From assembly GCF_015207455.1 (NCBI RefSeq), contig NZ_JADEWV010000058.1, positions 1-32,737 of the forward strand: 32,737 bases of DNA, in the 5' to 3' direction. The stretch comes from Microcoleus sp. LEGE 07076 (GTDB lineage Bacteria > Cyanobacteriota > Cyanobacteriia > Cyanobacteriales > Microcoleaceae). The notes below the pieces were generated by a model, which was given only the letters and a program-made list of their open reading frames with translations, was not told the origin of the DNA and did no database searches. Below, piece after piece: positions 8,211 through 14,905 of the stretch (its first letter is position 1; each line of letters begins with the position of its first letter). The translations under genes were made by a program, and so were the position numbers.

Positions 8211-8459
8211 ATGACAGCTAAAATACACATCAGCAAATTAGGTAATTCCTTGGCTTTGCCAATACCAGACTACATAGTAAAGTTTCTCAACCTTAAAGCC
8301 GAAGATTCAGTAATTTGCAGCATAGAAAATGGGAAACTGGTCATAGAGCCTGTAAATAATAAAATATCAAAGTATACCCTAGATGAATTATTGGCAGGCG
8401 AAATAGAATCTAGCGAAGAAGTCTCTTGGGGAAAACCAGAAGGAGAGGAAGTTTGGTAA
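8211..8459 (+). CDS. mazE: MazE/AbrB-type antitoxin
   Basis: An 82-residue antitoxin with the swapped-hairpin AbrB fold: the N-terminal half reads KIHISKLGNSLALPIPDYIVKFL (split here as KIHISKLGNSLALPIP then DYIVKFL), followed by LKAEDSVICSIENGKLVIEP. The acidic C-terminal tail (EELLAGEIESSEE-like, residues about 64-82) is the part that normally blocks MazF. ATG at 8211 follows an A/T-rich promoter-like region (TTGTGTTACAATAAA, about 8168). The stop codon overlaps the start region of mazF, so the two are translationally coupled and presumably autoregulated by the MazE-MazF complex. Confidence 0.92.
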   Translation: MTAKIHISKLGNSLALPIPDYIVKFLNLKAEDSVICSIENGKLVIEPVNNKISKYTLDELLAGEIESSEEVSWGKPEGEEVW

Positions 8460-8788
8460 ACTATATCCCCGAACGAGGTCATTTTATTCGCCTCAATTTT
8501 GACCCTCAAGCAGGACACGAACAAATGGGGACTAGGCCTGCACTGGTGGTGAGTCAAACTAAATTTAACCGAAAAATGGGGTTTGTGTTCGTCTGTCCCA
8601 TTAGCAACACACAACGCAAAAATCCGTTTTATGTTCCCATTCCAGAAGGTGAAGCGATAACAGGTGTAATTATGACGGATCAACTCCGTTCTTTAGATTA
8701 CCGCGCAAGGCAGGCAAGTTTTCTTAGTGAATGTCGATCAGATATAATTGAGGAAGTTTTGAGGCGAATTCAACCTATTTTGTTTTAG
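8453..8788 (+). CDS. mazF: MazF/PemK-type endoribonuclease toxin
   Basis: About 111 residues, starting (TTG)VNYIPERGHFIRLNFDPQAG and containing GTRPALVVS and VIMTDQLRSLDYRAR, the hallmark strands of MazF mRNA interferases. Conserved Arg (TRPALVV) and Thr (GVIMTDQ) active-site residues are visible. The frame is open back to TTG 8426, but family N-termini begin at VNYIP, so TTG 8453 is preferred. It is preceded by AGGAGAGG (8441-8448) and overlaps the mazE stop by 7 nt. The toxin looks intact. No ATG start is available near the conserved N-terminus, so expression may be kept low by the TTG. Confidence 0.92.
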   Translation: MVNYIPERGHFIRLNFDPQAGHEQMGTRPALVVSQTKFNRKMGFVFVCPISNTQRKNPFYVPIPEGEAITGVIMTDQLRSLDYRARQASFLSECRSDIIEEVLRRIQPILF

Positions 8789-8824
8789 AATATGACTGTT
8801 GATGAATAGTCAATCAAAGTCAAT

Positions 8825-8899
8825 CAAATGTTAGGTTAGTTAAATCTTCAAAATATTTTACTTTTCCCCGCATATCCTTAAAAAATTATTCAGTTTTTG
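8825..8899 (-). pseudogene. Truncated duplicate of the Phd-type antitoxin 3' end
   Basis: About 70 bp nearly identical to 7796-7871. Translated in the same sense it gives FKDMRGKVKYFEDLT with a changed end, and the codon before FFKDMRG has become TAA. Only the last 20-odd residues remain. The two copies are direct repeats flanking the mazEF genes. Confidence 0.85.
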
Positions 8900-8960
8900 A
8901 AGATTATAAGTTAAAAGAAGGATTCGGCGTTTTATTTCATCCGAGGGTAGAGGAATTTTG

Positions 8961-9443
8961 ATGAAAAACCTAACTCAATTAACCCAGCTTGAATTAGTGC
9001 TGCTGGAATTAGTAGCTAAAGGTCAAGGAAAGTGGAGTTGGTACGAACTCGCGAATGCACTTTCCCGTCGAGATGTACCGCGAGAACCTGACATGATGGT
9101 TGTCTTAAAAAAACTCGCTGCTGAGGGCTTTGTTAAACGATATGTAGAAACAAATTCGCCTCGCGACAGATGGGAATTGACGCCAGAAGGATCTATGGTG
9201 TTGGCAAACGCAAAAGCAGATAGTCAAAGCAGAATTATACGTTATGCAATTGCCATCCAGAAATCAGAAAGCAATTATTCTGCTTATGTTCCAGATTTAC
9301 CCGGATGCGTAGCAACAGGTACAACTATCGAGGAAGTCGAACAGCAAATTAAAGCAGCGATAGTTTTTCATTTAGAAGAGTTGCGTCAATCTGGTTCGTC
9401 TATTCCTGAAGCCAGGACTTTATGCAAATATGTTGAAGTTTAA
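8961..9443 (+). CDS. Winged-helix domain fused to a HicB-like antitoxin domain
   Basis: A 160-residue protein in two parts. Residues 1-75 look like a winged helix-turn-helix (LTQLELVLLELVAKGQGKWS, LKKLAAEGFVKRYV, DRWELTPEG). Residues 90-160 match the HicB partial RNase-H fold, with the characteristic YSAYVPDLPGCVATG and EVEQQIKAAIVFHLEELR. HicB normally neutralises the HicA RNase and carries its own C-terminal RHH or HTH; here the DNA-binding part is N-terminal and no HicA gene is adjacent. ATG 8961 follows GAGGGTAGAGGA and is preferred to TTG 8958. The 3' end overlaps the next gene by 14 nt (ATG 9430), indicating co-transcription. The role is uncertain: repressor, orphan antitoxin or both. 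Confidence 0.85.
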   Translation: MKNLTQLTQLELVLLELVAKGQGKWSWYELANALSRRDVPREPDMMVVLKKLAAEGFVKRYVETNSPRDRWELTPEGSMVLANAKADSQSRIIRYAIAIQKSESNYSAYVPDLPGCVATGTTIEEVEQQIKAAIVFHLEELRQSGSSIPEARTLCKYVEV

Positions 9444-9654
9444 CTTAGAAACCAGATTTGTAGTTTGCATTAACAATCAAGACTATCAAGCATCCTTGGA
9501 AGTGCGAAAAATTTATCGAATCATACCGGATCATCGCACTGCGGAACATCAATTAATCCGAGTTATTGATGAATCCGGCGAAGATTATTTGTATCCAGTC
9601 GCATATTTCGTGCCGATCGCATTGCCTAAAGCCGTAGCAGCAGTATTTGCATAG
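9430..9654 (+). CDS. Small unknown protein overlapping the HicB fusion gene
   Basis: A 74-residue protein (MLKFNLETRFVVCINNQDYQ ... VPIALPKAVAAVFA). The pattern of alternating hydrophobic residues around RKIYRIIPDHRTAEHQLIRVIDESGEDYLYP suggests a small beta-barrel, and similar small proteins are, to my recollection, common in cyanobacteria next to TA genes, without known function. The start ATG lies inside the 3' end of the preceding gene (14-nt overlap), implying coupled translation. The frame continues after the TAG stop into a zinc-finger sequence (see 9655-9804). Confidence 0.75.
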   Translation: MLKFNLETRFVVCINNQDYQASLEVRKIYRIIPDHRTAEHQLIRVIDESGEDYLYPVAYFVPIALPKAVAAVFA

Positions 9655-9804
9655 GATAAATTTACAATACTATCTGTAGAAAAATGCCCGATTTGCGGCG
9701 GTGAAATAGTTATCAAAGAAGTCGATACACTTTTACGGGGCGGCCATACTGCTATCTTAAAAGTATCCGCTGAAGTTTGCCTAAGCTGTGGAAAACGGTT
9801 GTAA
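9655..9804 (+). pseudogene. YgiT/MqsA-type zinc-finger remnant without a start codon
   Basis: Reads DKFTILSVEKCPICGGEIV then ILKVSAEVCLSCGKRL and a TAA stop at 9802. The two CxxC pairs (CPIC and CLSC) with intervening spacing match the YgiT-type zinc finger found in MqsA-like antitoxins. Between the TAG at 9652-9654 and the first CxxC there is no ATG, GTG or TTG in frame. It is therefore either a remnant, or formerly the C-terminal part of the 9430 protein cut off by a nonsense change, or translated from an unusual ATA. No toxin partner is adjacent. Confidence 0.65.
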
Positions 9805-9807
9805 TCT

Positions 9808-10413
9808 GTGGAAACAGTTAGGGCAGTTATTGATGCGAAAGAAGATATTTATCTGAATCCGACTAAGCGCAATTTAACGGTGCTTTTTTCGGATATTAGG
9901 AATTTCACTACTAAGTGTGAAAAGCTGCCGGCGGAAAAAATAGTGATGTATTTAAATGAGTATTTCACTGAGATGGTAGAGGTGATTTTTAGTCATGAAG
10001 GTACTGTGAATAAGTTTGTGGGAGATATGATTGTGGCAATGTTTGGGGCGCCTTCGGAGGTGGCCGATCGCGAAAAAAAGGCGATCGAAACTGCGATCGA
10101 TATGCAGCGCCGAATTAGGGGAATGTCGGTTGGTTGGATTGCGGATAATTTTCTGACAGGTATTGGCATTAGTTCGGGGGAGGTAGTTGTTGGTAATATT
10201 GGTTCGCCACAGCACATGGACTATACTGCAATTGGGGATGAGGTGAATATTGCATCTAGGTTGCAGTCTATGGCCCAGGGAGGACAAATTTTGGTTAGCG
10301 ATAGGGTTTACAGTGCTACTAAAGATATGTTTGAATTTAGGAAAATTGGCTGTGTGATAGTTAAAGGTAAAAAAAAATCTGTGGAAACTTTTGAGGTAAT
10401 TTATGGTAAATAA
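9808..10413 (+). CDS. Stand-alone class III adenylate/guanylate cyclase catalytic domain
   Basis: A 201-residue protein made almost only of the cyclase homology domain. Metal-binding Asp29 (VLFSDIRNFT) and Asp73 (NKFVGDMIVAMFG) are present, as are the substrate-region GIGISSGEVVVGNIG, the MDYTAIGDEVNIASRL segment with Asn and Arg for transition-state binding, and the C-terminal VKGKKKSVETFEV. All catalytic residues seem intact; Lys69 is consistent with ATP use. Cyanobacterial cyclases normally carry sensor domains (GAF, PAS, CHASE2, receiver) ahead of this unit; none is present. The GTG at 9808 begins only four bases after the zinc-finger stop, so it may be truncated by rearrangement. Function would be cAMP synthesis in the cytoplasm, if expressed. 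Confidence 0.88.
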   Translation: METVRAVIDAKEDIYLNPTKRNLTVLFSDIRNFTTKCEKLPAEKIVMYLNEYFTEMVEVIFSHEGTVNKFVGDMIVAMFGAPSEVADREKKAIETAIDMQRRIRGMSVGWIADNFLTGIGISSGEVVVGNIGSPQHMDYTAIGDEVNIASRLQSMAQGGQILVSDRVYSATKDMFEFRKIGCVIVKGKKKSVETFEVIYGK

Positions 10414-10467
10414 AGTTATTAGTTATTAGTTATTAGTTATTAGTTATTAGTTATTAGTTATTAGTTA
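10414..10467. repeat. Heptamer array AGTTATT x7
   Basis: Seven exact tandem copies of AGTTATT (10414-10462) plus a partial unit, beginning right after the cyclase stop codon. Confidence 0.9.
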
Positions 10468-10636
10468 GTTGGTAGGGGCGGTGCCAAGAGTGTCCGCCCT
10501 CTTAGTAGTTAGTAGTCACTAGTTATTAGTCAGTTACTGGATGGATAACCGCCATTATGTATGTTTTTTTATCCCGCTCACCTTATTGCTACGCCTCAGA
10601 TCGTGTCCGGTAAATTAGTCGTAATAAAAAATGTTT

Positions 10637-10685
10637 GTAGTGAGGTCTTTAGTCTTCAGGTTATAAGGATTAAAGTCCTCACTAC
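10637..10685. repeat. Palindromic repeat GTAGTGAGG..CCTCACTAC
   Basis: The ends GTAGTGAGG (10637) and CCTCACTAC (10677-10685) pair perfectly, and pairing extends inward to about 20 bp with four mismatches (TCTTTAGTC / ATTAAAGT). A related end, AGTCCTCACTACGAAC, is at about 14880. Confidence 0.75.
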
Positions 10686-10878
10686 CAACCAATCTTATTA
10701 TGAATAATTGACAAGGCATGATATTATTTGTTATTGATGTGCAGTTATTAATCATTAGTTATTAGTGACCAGTTATTAGTCAGATGGCTGAACAAAGAGG
10801 GAAGAATATCTAGTTTTGCACTCTGGCGTGTTTATTTGCTAAACTAGAGGTTGCGCTCTGTCAATAAACGTTAGATTT

Positions 10879-11766
10879 ATGCACAGGTTATTCACTGGGA
10901 AACTGCAGGTAGACTGTTTAACAATACCGATCGCCAATTTTCCAGCAAATCTATCGGGTACTAAAATTGTACAGCTTACTGATTTTCACTATGACGGGGT
11001 GCGGCTGTCGGAATGGTTGCTAGAAGAGGCGATTGCGGCGGCTAATGAAGCCGAACCAGACCTAATTTTTTTAACGGGGGATTTTATTACCTACGATCCT
11101 GCACCGATTCACGAGTTAGCGCAGCGATTGAAAAACTTGCAAAGTCGGATGGGAATTTACGCGGTTTTGGGGAATCATGACCACTATTGGCCGGGGGCAA
11201 AAATTGAGGTTGCTAATGCTTTGAGTAACGCAGGTATTCGGGTTTTATACAATGAAGCGATTTATCCTTTGGGGTCTGATTTGGCTTTAGTTGGGTTGGC
11301 GGATTTTTGGTCTGGCGATTTTAAGCCTGAACCTGTAATGACATCAATAAATCCGGGGATTTCTCGGATTGTATTGTCTCACAATCCTGATACTGCTGAA
11401 AAACTGCAAAAGTGGCGGATTGATTTGCAGTTTTCCGGGCACACTCACGGCGGTCAAATTGTGATTCCCGGTATCGGGCCTTTGTATGCTTGGGTGAGAA
11501 AAATTGGCTATTTAATTCCTCAACCAATCCGAAAGTGGATTCCTCTTCTGTCGGCTTGCGATAGAGTAGTTAGTCACTGGGAATGGGCTAGCGGTTTGCA
11601 TCGGGTTGGGAGTAATTTGCTGTACGTGAATCGCGGTTTGGGAACTTATGCGCCAGGGAGGCTATTTTGTCGGCCGGAGGTGTCAGTAATTACTTTGATT
11701 TGTCAAGAACAGGGGGCGGTTGAAACGGCTTCTACGCGAGACTTGCACCCGACGGGAACGGGTTGA
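10879..11766 (+). CDS. Calcineurin-like metallophosphoesterase
   Basis: A 295-residue phosphoesterase of the YaeI/YkuE type. Two-metal motifs in order: QLTDFHYD (Asp and His), LTGDFITYD, LGNHDHYW, VLSHNPD and FSGHTHGGQ. No membrane segment or signal peptide is evident; a short N-terminal strand (LQVDCLTIPI) precedes the core. Relatives hydrolyse phosphodiester or pyrophosphate bonds, including lipid-linked ones; the substrate here is unknown. The final 17 residues (AVETASTRDLHPTGTG-like) are encoded by the inverted-repeat element at 11715-11847 and are probably not ancestral; the family domain ends at about VSVITLICQ. ATG 10879 is preceded by A/T-rich DNA without a clear ribosome site. Confidence 0.92.
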   Translation: MHRLFTGKLQVDCLTIPIANFPANLSGTKIVQLTDFHYDGVRLSEWLLEEAIAAANEAEPDLIFLTGDFITYDPAPIHELAQRLKNLQSRMGIYAVLGNHDHYWPGAKIEVANALSNAGIRVLYNEAIYPLGSDLALVGLADFWSGDFKPEPVMTSINPGISRIVLSHNPDTAEKLQKWRIDLQFSGHTHGGQIVIPGIGPLYAWVRKIGYLIPQPIRKWIPLLSACDRVVSHWEWASGLHRVGSNLLYVNRGLGTYAPGRLFCRPEVSVITLICQEQGAVETASTRDLHPTGTG

Positions 11767-11847
11767 AGACTGACGGTTAAATTTAGGTTGTTTTCTTGTG
11801 TCTGCGGAGGCGGAGGATAGTTTGATTCTTGCGGAGTTTCAACCGCC
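11715..11847. repeat. Inverted-repeat element providing the 3' end of the phosphoesterase gene
   Basis: GGCGGTTGAAAC (11715-11726) pairs exactly with GTTTCAACCGCC (11836-11847). The interior carries GGGTTGAAGACTGACGG, closely related to GGGTTGAAGATTAGACGG in the element at 2324-2558. The phosphoesterase stop TGA (11764-11766) is within it. Confidence 0.75.
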
Positions 11848-11880
11848 GCCTGCATCTACGAGATTTTTGGGAAATTATTA

Positions 11881-12567
11881 TTAATTTGCTTCTCCAAAGC
11901 GATAGCCTCTACCGTAGACTGTGTTAATTAGGGTGGATTCGCCTGGGGCTTCTATTTTACGTCGCAGCAGGCGAATTTGAGCGGCTAATACGTTGCTGCT
12001 GGGTTTTTCTGTTTCACTCCACAAATATTGGTGGATTTGTTCGTGTGTTAGCAGTTGACCGGGATGGCGCATTAAGTATTCTAATAACTGGCATTCTTTT
12101 TCTGATAGGTCAATTGTCCGATCGCCCCGATAGGCTATTTGATTGTCGTAGTCTAGCTGTAAGTCTGCAACTTGTAGCCGCCCGACAGCCACTTCGGGGT
12201 CAAAAGTGGGAGGCCGGCGCAGCAGTGCACGGACTCTGGCTAGGAGTTCTCGCAGTTCAAAAGGCTTGACTAAATAGTCGTCTGCGCCTGCGTCGAGTCC
12301 TTGTACGCGATCGTCTAGGGTATCTTTGGCGGTGAGAAAGAGCACTGGTGTATTCCGTCCTTGCGATCGCAATTCTTGACAAATTGCTAGTCCGGTTTGT
12401 TTGGGCAGCATCCAATCTAAAATTAGCAAATCGTAACTTCTCTGGATTGCTAAATTCCTGCCTGTTGCTCCGTTAAATGCCACATCAACTGTATAACCTT
12501 CGCGGGTTAAAACTCGACTCAAAGGGTCAGTCAACTCAACTTCATCATCAACTAAAAGAATTCGCAT
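11881..12567 (-). CDS. rppA: OmpR/PhoB-family response regulator (RppA-like)
   Basis: A 228-residue two-component regulator: receiver domain with acidic pocket (VDDE at 6-9), phospho-acceptor Asp51 (LLILDWMLP), Thr/Lys switch residues (FLTAKD, LVKPFE), and a C-terminal winged helix (LSEKECQLLEYLMRHPGQLL; LRRKIEAPGESTLINTVYGRGYRF). It binds DNA as a phosphorylated dimer. The N-terminal sequence LLVDDEVELTDPLSRVLTREGY is, from memory, that of cyanobacterial RppA, a regulator linked to photosynthesis/redox genes; the paralogue name is tentative. RppA normally sits beside the kinase gene rppB, which is not adjacent here. Start ATG 12567. Confidence 0.93.
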   Translation of the reverse strand: MRILLVDDEVELTDPLSRVLTREGYTVDVAFNGATGRNLAIQRSYDLLILDWMLPKQTGLAICQELRSQGRNTPVLFLTAKDTLDDRVQGLDAGADDYLVKPFELRELLARVRALLRRPPTFDPEVAVGRLQVADLQLDYDNQIAYRGDRTIDLSEKECQLLEYLMRHPGQLLTHEQIHQYLWSETEKPSSNVLAAQIRLLRRKIEAPGESTLINTVYGRGYRFGEAN

Positions 12568-12612
12568 CCTGATTTAAAATTTAAGATTTTAGCTTAAGTA
12601 AACTGAATCTTG

Positions 12613-13263
12613 CTACATTTTTATCTGTGGAATACTTTCCGTTTCGGTGTAAGCGGCAGCCAACCATTCCTGGATTGCAGGCAGTGCTAAAATCGCCTCA
12701 GCATAAGCTTTTAGTTCGGCATTTAATTTGACTTCGTAGGTAACAAAACGCATGACTACGGGGGCAAACATCGCGTCAACAACTGTGAATTTTCCGAACA
12801 GCATATCGCCGCCTGTTCCGAATTTTTGGCGGCATTGGCGCCAAATGGCAAAGATGCGATCGATCTCTGCTTGGACACCAGGAGTCATTCCTTCTCCCGG
12901 ATAGCGGTTGCGGCAGTCCATCGGCATATTTTCGCGCAAATTTTGGAACCCCGCGTGCATTTCGGCGCAGATGGAACGGGCGATCGCCCTCACAGCTATA
13001 TCCGCCGGCCACAAATCATCGGCGTAGCGATCGGCGACGTACTCGCAAATTGCTAAAGATTCCCACACTTTCAGGTCGCCGTCGATTAAAACAGGCACTT
13101 TTCCCGAGGGAGAATAGCGCCGAATTTCCGCGTGGGTTGTCGGCCCGTCTAGAGGGATTCTCACTTCGGTAAACTTTAGTCCAGCTTGTTTCATCACCAG
13201 CCAAGCGCGCAGCGACCAAGAGGAATAATTTTTGTTGCCAATAACAAGTGTTAATTCTGTCAT
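12613..13263 (-). CDS. Glutathione S-transferase family protein
   Basis: A 216-residue GST. The thioredoxin-fold half begins LTLVIGNKNYSSWSLRAWL, where the Ser of SSWS occupies the usual catalytic position, and includes the cis-Pro GSH-binding segment GKVPVLIDGD and ES/LAICEYVADRY. The helical half starts at about 85 and ends with the AILALPAIQEWLAAA helix. Cytoplasmic, with a role in conjugation or thiol-redox detoxification; the exact substrate cannot be inferred. Start ATG 13263; the next minus-strand gene upstream is 100 bp away (13364-13645), so they may be co-transcribed. Confidence 0.93.
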   Translation of the reverse strand: MTELTLVIGNKNYSSWSLRAWLVMKQAGLKFTEVRIPLDGPTTHAEIRRYSPSGKVPVLIDGDLKVWESLAICEYVADRYADDLWPADIAVRAIARSICAEMHAGFQNLRENMPMDCRNRYPGEGMTPGVQAEIDRIFAIWRQCRQKFGTGGDMLFGKFTVVDAMFAPVVMRFVTYEVKLNAELKAYAEAILALPAIQEWLAAAYTETESIPQIKM

Positions 13264-13363
13264 AGTTTATCTGTGAGTTATTTGCGATCGCCCGTTCAAT
13301 TTTAAGTTTTAGAGTTTAATACATAAAGGCGCGACACAGAATGGCCTCTGCAAGCATCTTACA

Positions 13364-13645
13364 TTAACAACCTCCCAGGGTTCCGCGTTTTTCGGCAAAC
13401 TGCGATCGGGAGGTGTCATCGAACACGCTTAATTTCAACTGAGATGAGAAACCTGTGAGCCTGGGGATTCTGGGGTGGTTAGCGGTAGGTACGGCTACTG
13501 TATAATCCATTTCCTCTGCCTCTAGACCGCCGCCTGAGAGGATTTCATCTACTGTAACTTTCAGGGAATCCGGGTCTACACTGTGAAATTCTCCGTCAAA
13601 TTCTTGACTGTCTAACTCTTGAGTGTTTTCCATACTGACCGCCAT
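13364..13645 (-). CDS. Orphan 93-residue protein with C-terminal GGC
   Basis: I do not recognise this protein. The N-terminal half is strongly acidic (ENTQELDSQEFDGEFHSVDP, then VDEILSGGGLEAEEMDY), the C-terminal half is neutral to basic and Pro/Arg-containing (TANHPRIPRLTGFSSQ), and it ends KRGTLGGC with its only cysteine at the very end. There is no signal peptide or membrane segment. The acidic leader with a GGG, a short distinct tail and a terminal Cys loosely recall peptide precursors, but no maturase or transporter gene is nearby, so this is only a possibility. ATG 13645 or 13633 (MENTQEL) could be the start. It lies divergently from hisG and 100 bp upstream of the GST gene. Confidence 0.65.
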   Translation of the reverse strand: MAVSMENTQELDSQEFDGEFHSVDPDSLKVTVDEILSGGGLEAEEMDYTVAVPTANHPRIPRLTGFSSQLKLSVFDDTSRSQFAEKRGTLGGC

Positions 13646-13827
13646 TTAAAAATGTGACTCAATAAAAGCTGACTAAATATAATATATACCTAAACAAAAG
13701 ATCGAGCAATACCCAAAATTTATTTTTCGCTAGGAACTCTATGTGTTATTCTGAGTTTGGTAAAAGCTGTTTCTGCTTGTACCGCGATCGCCCCTTCCCA
13801 AATTGAGCAATTTACACAAAAATTGAC

Positions 13828-14472
13828 ATGATTACTGTTGCACTTCCCAAAGGCGGATTGTTAGGAGATAGCATTCGGCTGTTTAAATCCGTTGGATTAG
13901 ACTTCAGCGCTTTTCTCGATTCCTCTAACCGACAACTTCAAATTTATGACCCCACCGGAACTGCAAAAGCTTTGCTAGTAAGAACGCACGACGTGCCGGT
14001 TTATGTGGAATACGGTCAAGCTGATTTGGGGATTGCGGGTTATGATGTTTTGCGGGAAAAAAAACCGAAAGTTGCCAATTTAATTGATTTACAATTTGGC
14101 AAGTGCCGGCTGTCGGTGGCGGTGAAAGAATCTAGTTCTTATCGGCGAACGGTGGACTTGCCTCCTCACGGTAGAGTTGCTTCTAAGTTCGTCAACTGCG
14201 CGAGGGAATATTTTCACAATTTGAATTTGCCGGTGGAAATTGTGCCGCTTTACTGTTCTGTAGAGTTGGGGCCGATTACGGGTATGTCGGAGGCTATTGT
14301 GGATTTGGTTTCGACTGGAAAAACTTTGCGGGAAAATGGTTTGGTGGAAATTGATGTTTTGTTTGAAAGTTCTGCCTATTTAATCGGTCATCCTTTGAGT
14401 TACCGTTTGAATGCTGGCGGGGTTAATGAGTTGATTGGAAAGTTGAGAGAGCAGGTTTTGACGGCGGTTTGA
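13828..14472 (+). CDS. hisG: ATP phosphoribosyltransferase catalytic subunit, short form
   Basis: A 214-residue first enzyme of histidine biosynthesis (ATP + PRPP to phosphoribosyl-ATP). [20 protein letters not shown] at the start, the [23 protein letters not shown] hinge segment (read as [13 protein letters not shown] then [10 protein letters not shown]) and [23 protein letters not shown] near 150-172, the PRPP-binding loop, are all present. It lacks the C-terminal regulatory domain, so it is HisG-S, which needs the HisZ subunit encoded elsewhere. Start ATG 13828. No other his genes are adjacent, the usual dispersed arrangement in cyanobacteria. Confidence 0.97.
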   Translation: MITVALPKGGLLGDSIRLFKSVGLDFSAFLDSSNRQLQIYDPTGTAKALLVRTHDVPVYVEYGQADLGIAGYDVLREKKPKVANLIDLQFGKCRLSVAVKESSSYRRTVDLPPHGRVASKFVNCAREYFHNLNLPVEIVPLYCSVELGPITGMSEAIVDLVSTGKTLRENGLVEIDVLFESSAYLIGHPLSYRLNAGGVNELIGKLREQVLTAV

Positions 14473-14518
14473 GGGTCTAAAATTAGAGTTTTCTCATCAT
14501 ACATACAATCTTCAATCT

Positions 14519-14642
14519 TATACCAATTGTTAAAAGTCAAAGCAAATAGTCGGGACACGGCTATGCTGCGTCCTACTCCTCGCGCCGGACACGGCAATGC
14601 TGTGGCCCTACAGATGCTAGCATACTTTTCATAATTGGTATA
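14519..14642. mobile_element. MITE-like element, 124 bp, TATACCAATT termini
   Basis: The left end TATACCAATTGTTAAAAGT (14519-14537) and right end ACTTTTCATAATTGGTATA (14624-14642) are inverted repeats with two mismatches in 19. The interior has two related GGACACGGC(A/T)ATGCTG blocks. It has no coding capacity, which fits a non-autonomous element. No clear target duplication is visible. Confidence 0.8.
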
Positions 14643-14756
14643 GGTTCGCAGCCAGAACTTTAGTCGTTATTTGCGCTAAGAAAGAAAACTGAAGTCTTCA
14701 CTAAGAACGCGATTATTTTAGCTTAGGATCGCGAATTAAATAATTTACACCTAATT

Positions 14757-14808
14757 GTGGGAGGGGCTCTATAGCCCCTCCTGGACGGGCTATAGAGCCC
14801 ATCCCACA
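14757..14808. repeat. Large hairpin GTGGGAGGGGCTCTATAGCC / GGGCTATAGAGCCCATCCCAC
   Basis: Two 25-nt arms pair with two mismatches across a 2-nt spacer, giving a long stem of GTGGGA..CTATAG..TCCCAC type. Similar CTATAGAGCCC palindromes are common in filamentous cyanobacteria as interspersed repeats. Confidence 0.75.
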
Positions 14809-14905
14809 AGAACAATAAAAATGGTAAGTTATTTAATTCTCATTCCTTAGCTTTTATTTTCGCTCTCAAGAGAGGACTGAAGTCCTCACTACGAACTGGT
14901 TCTAT

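Larger units (their letters stand above)
10414..10878. other. Repeat-filled spacer, no gene seen
   Basis: A 465-bp spacer between the cyclase and the metallophosphoesterase. It starts with a heptamer array (10414-10467), followed by scattered TTAGTTATTAGT fragments (about 10500-10535 and 10748-10782), a GTAGTGAGG hairpin (10637-10685) and an A/T-rich segment before the next gene. No reading frame looks coding. Confidence 0.7.
14473..14905. other. Repeat-rich spacer downstream of hisG
   Basis: A 430-bp gap between convergent hisG (+) and the receiver-cyclase (-). It contains a 124-bp MITE-like element, a large near-perfect hairpin (14757-14808) and GAAGTC/CACTA repeat fragments at about 14688-14705 and 14872-14894. 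No gene is visible. The 14757-14808 hairpin could end transcripts from either side, although no T-run follows. Confidence 0.7.

Noticed and set aside
14757-14808. Intrinsic terminator for hisG or the receiver-cyclase
   Set aside because: The stem is strong but no T-run follows on either strand; treated as an interspersed palindrome.
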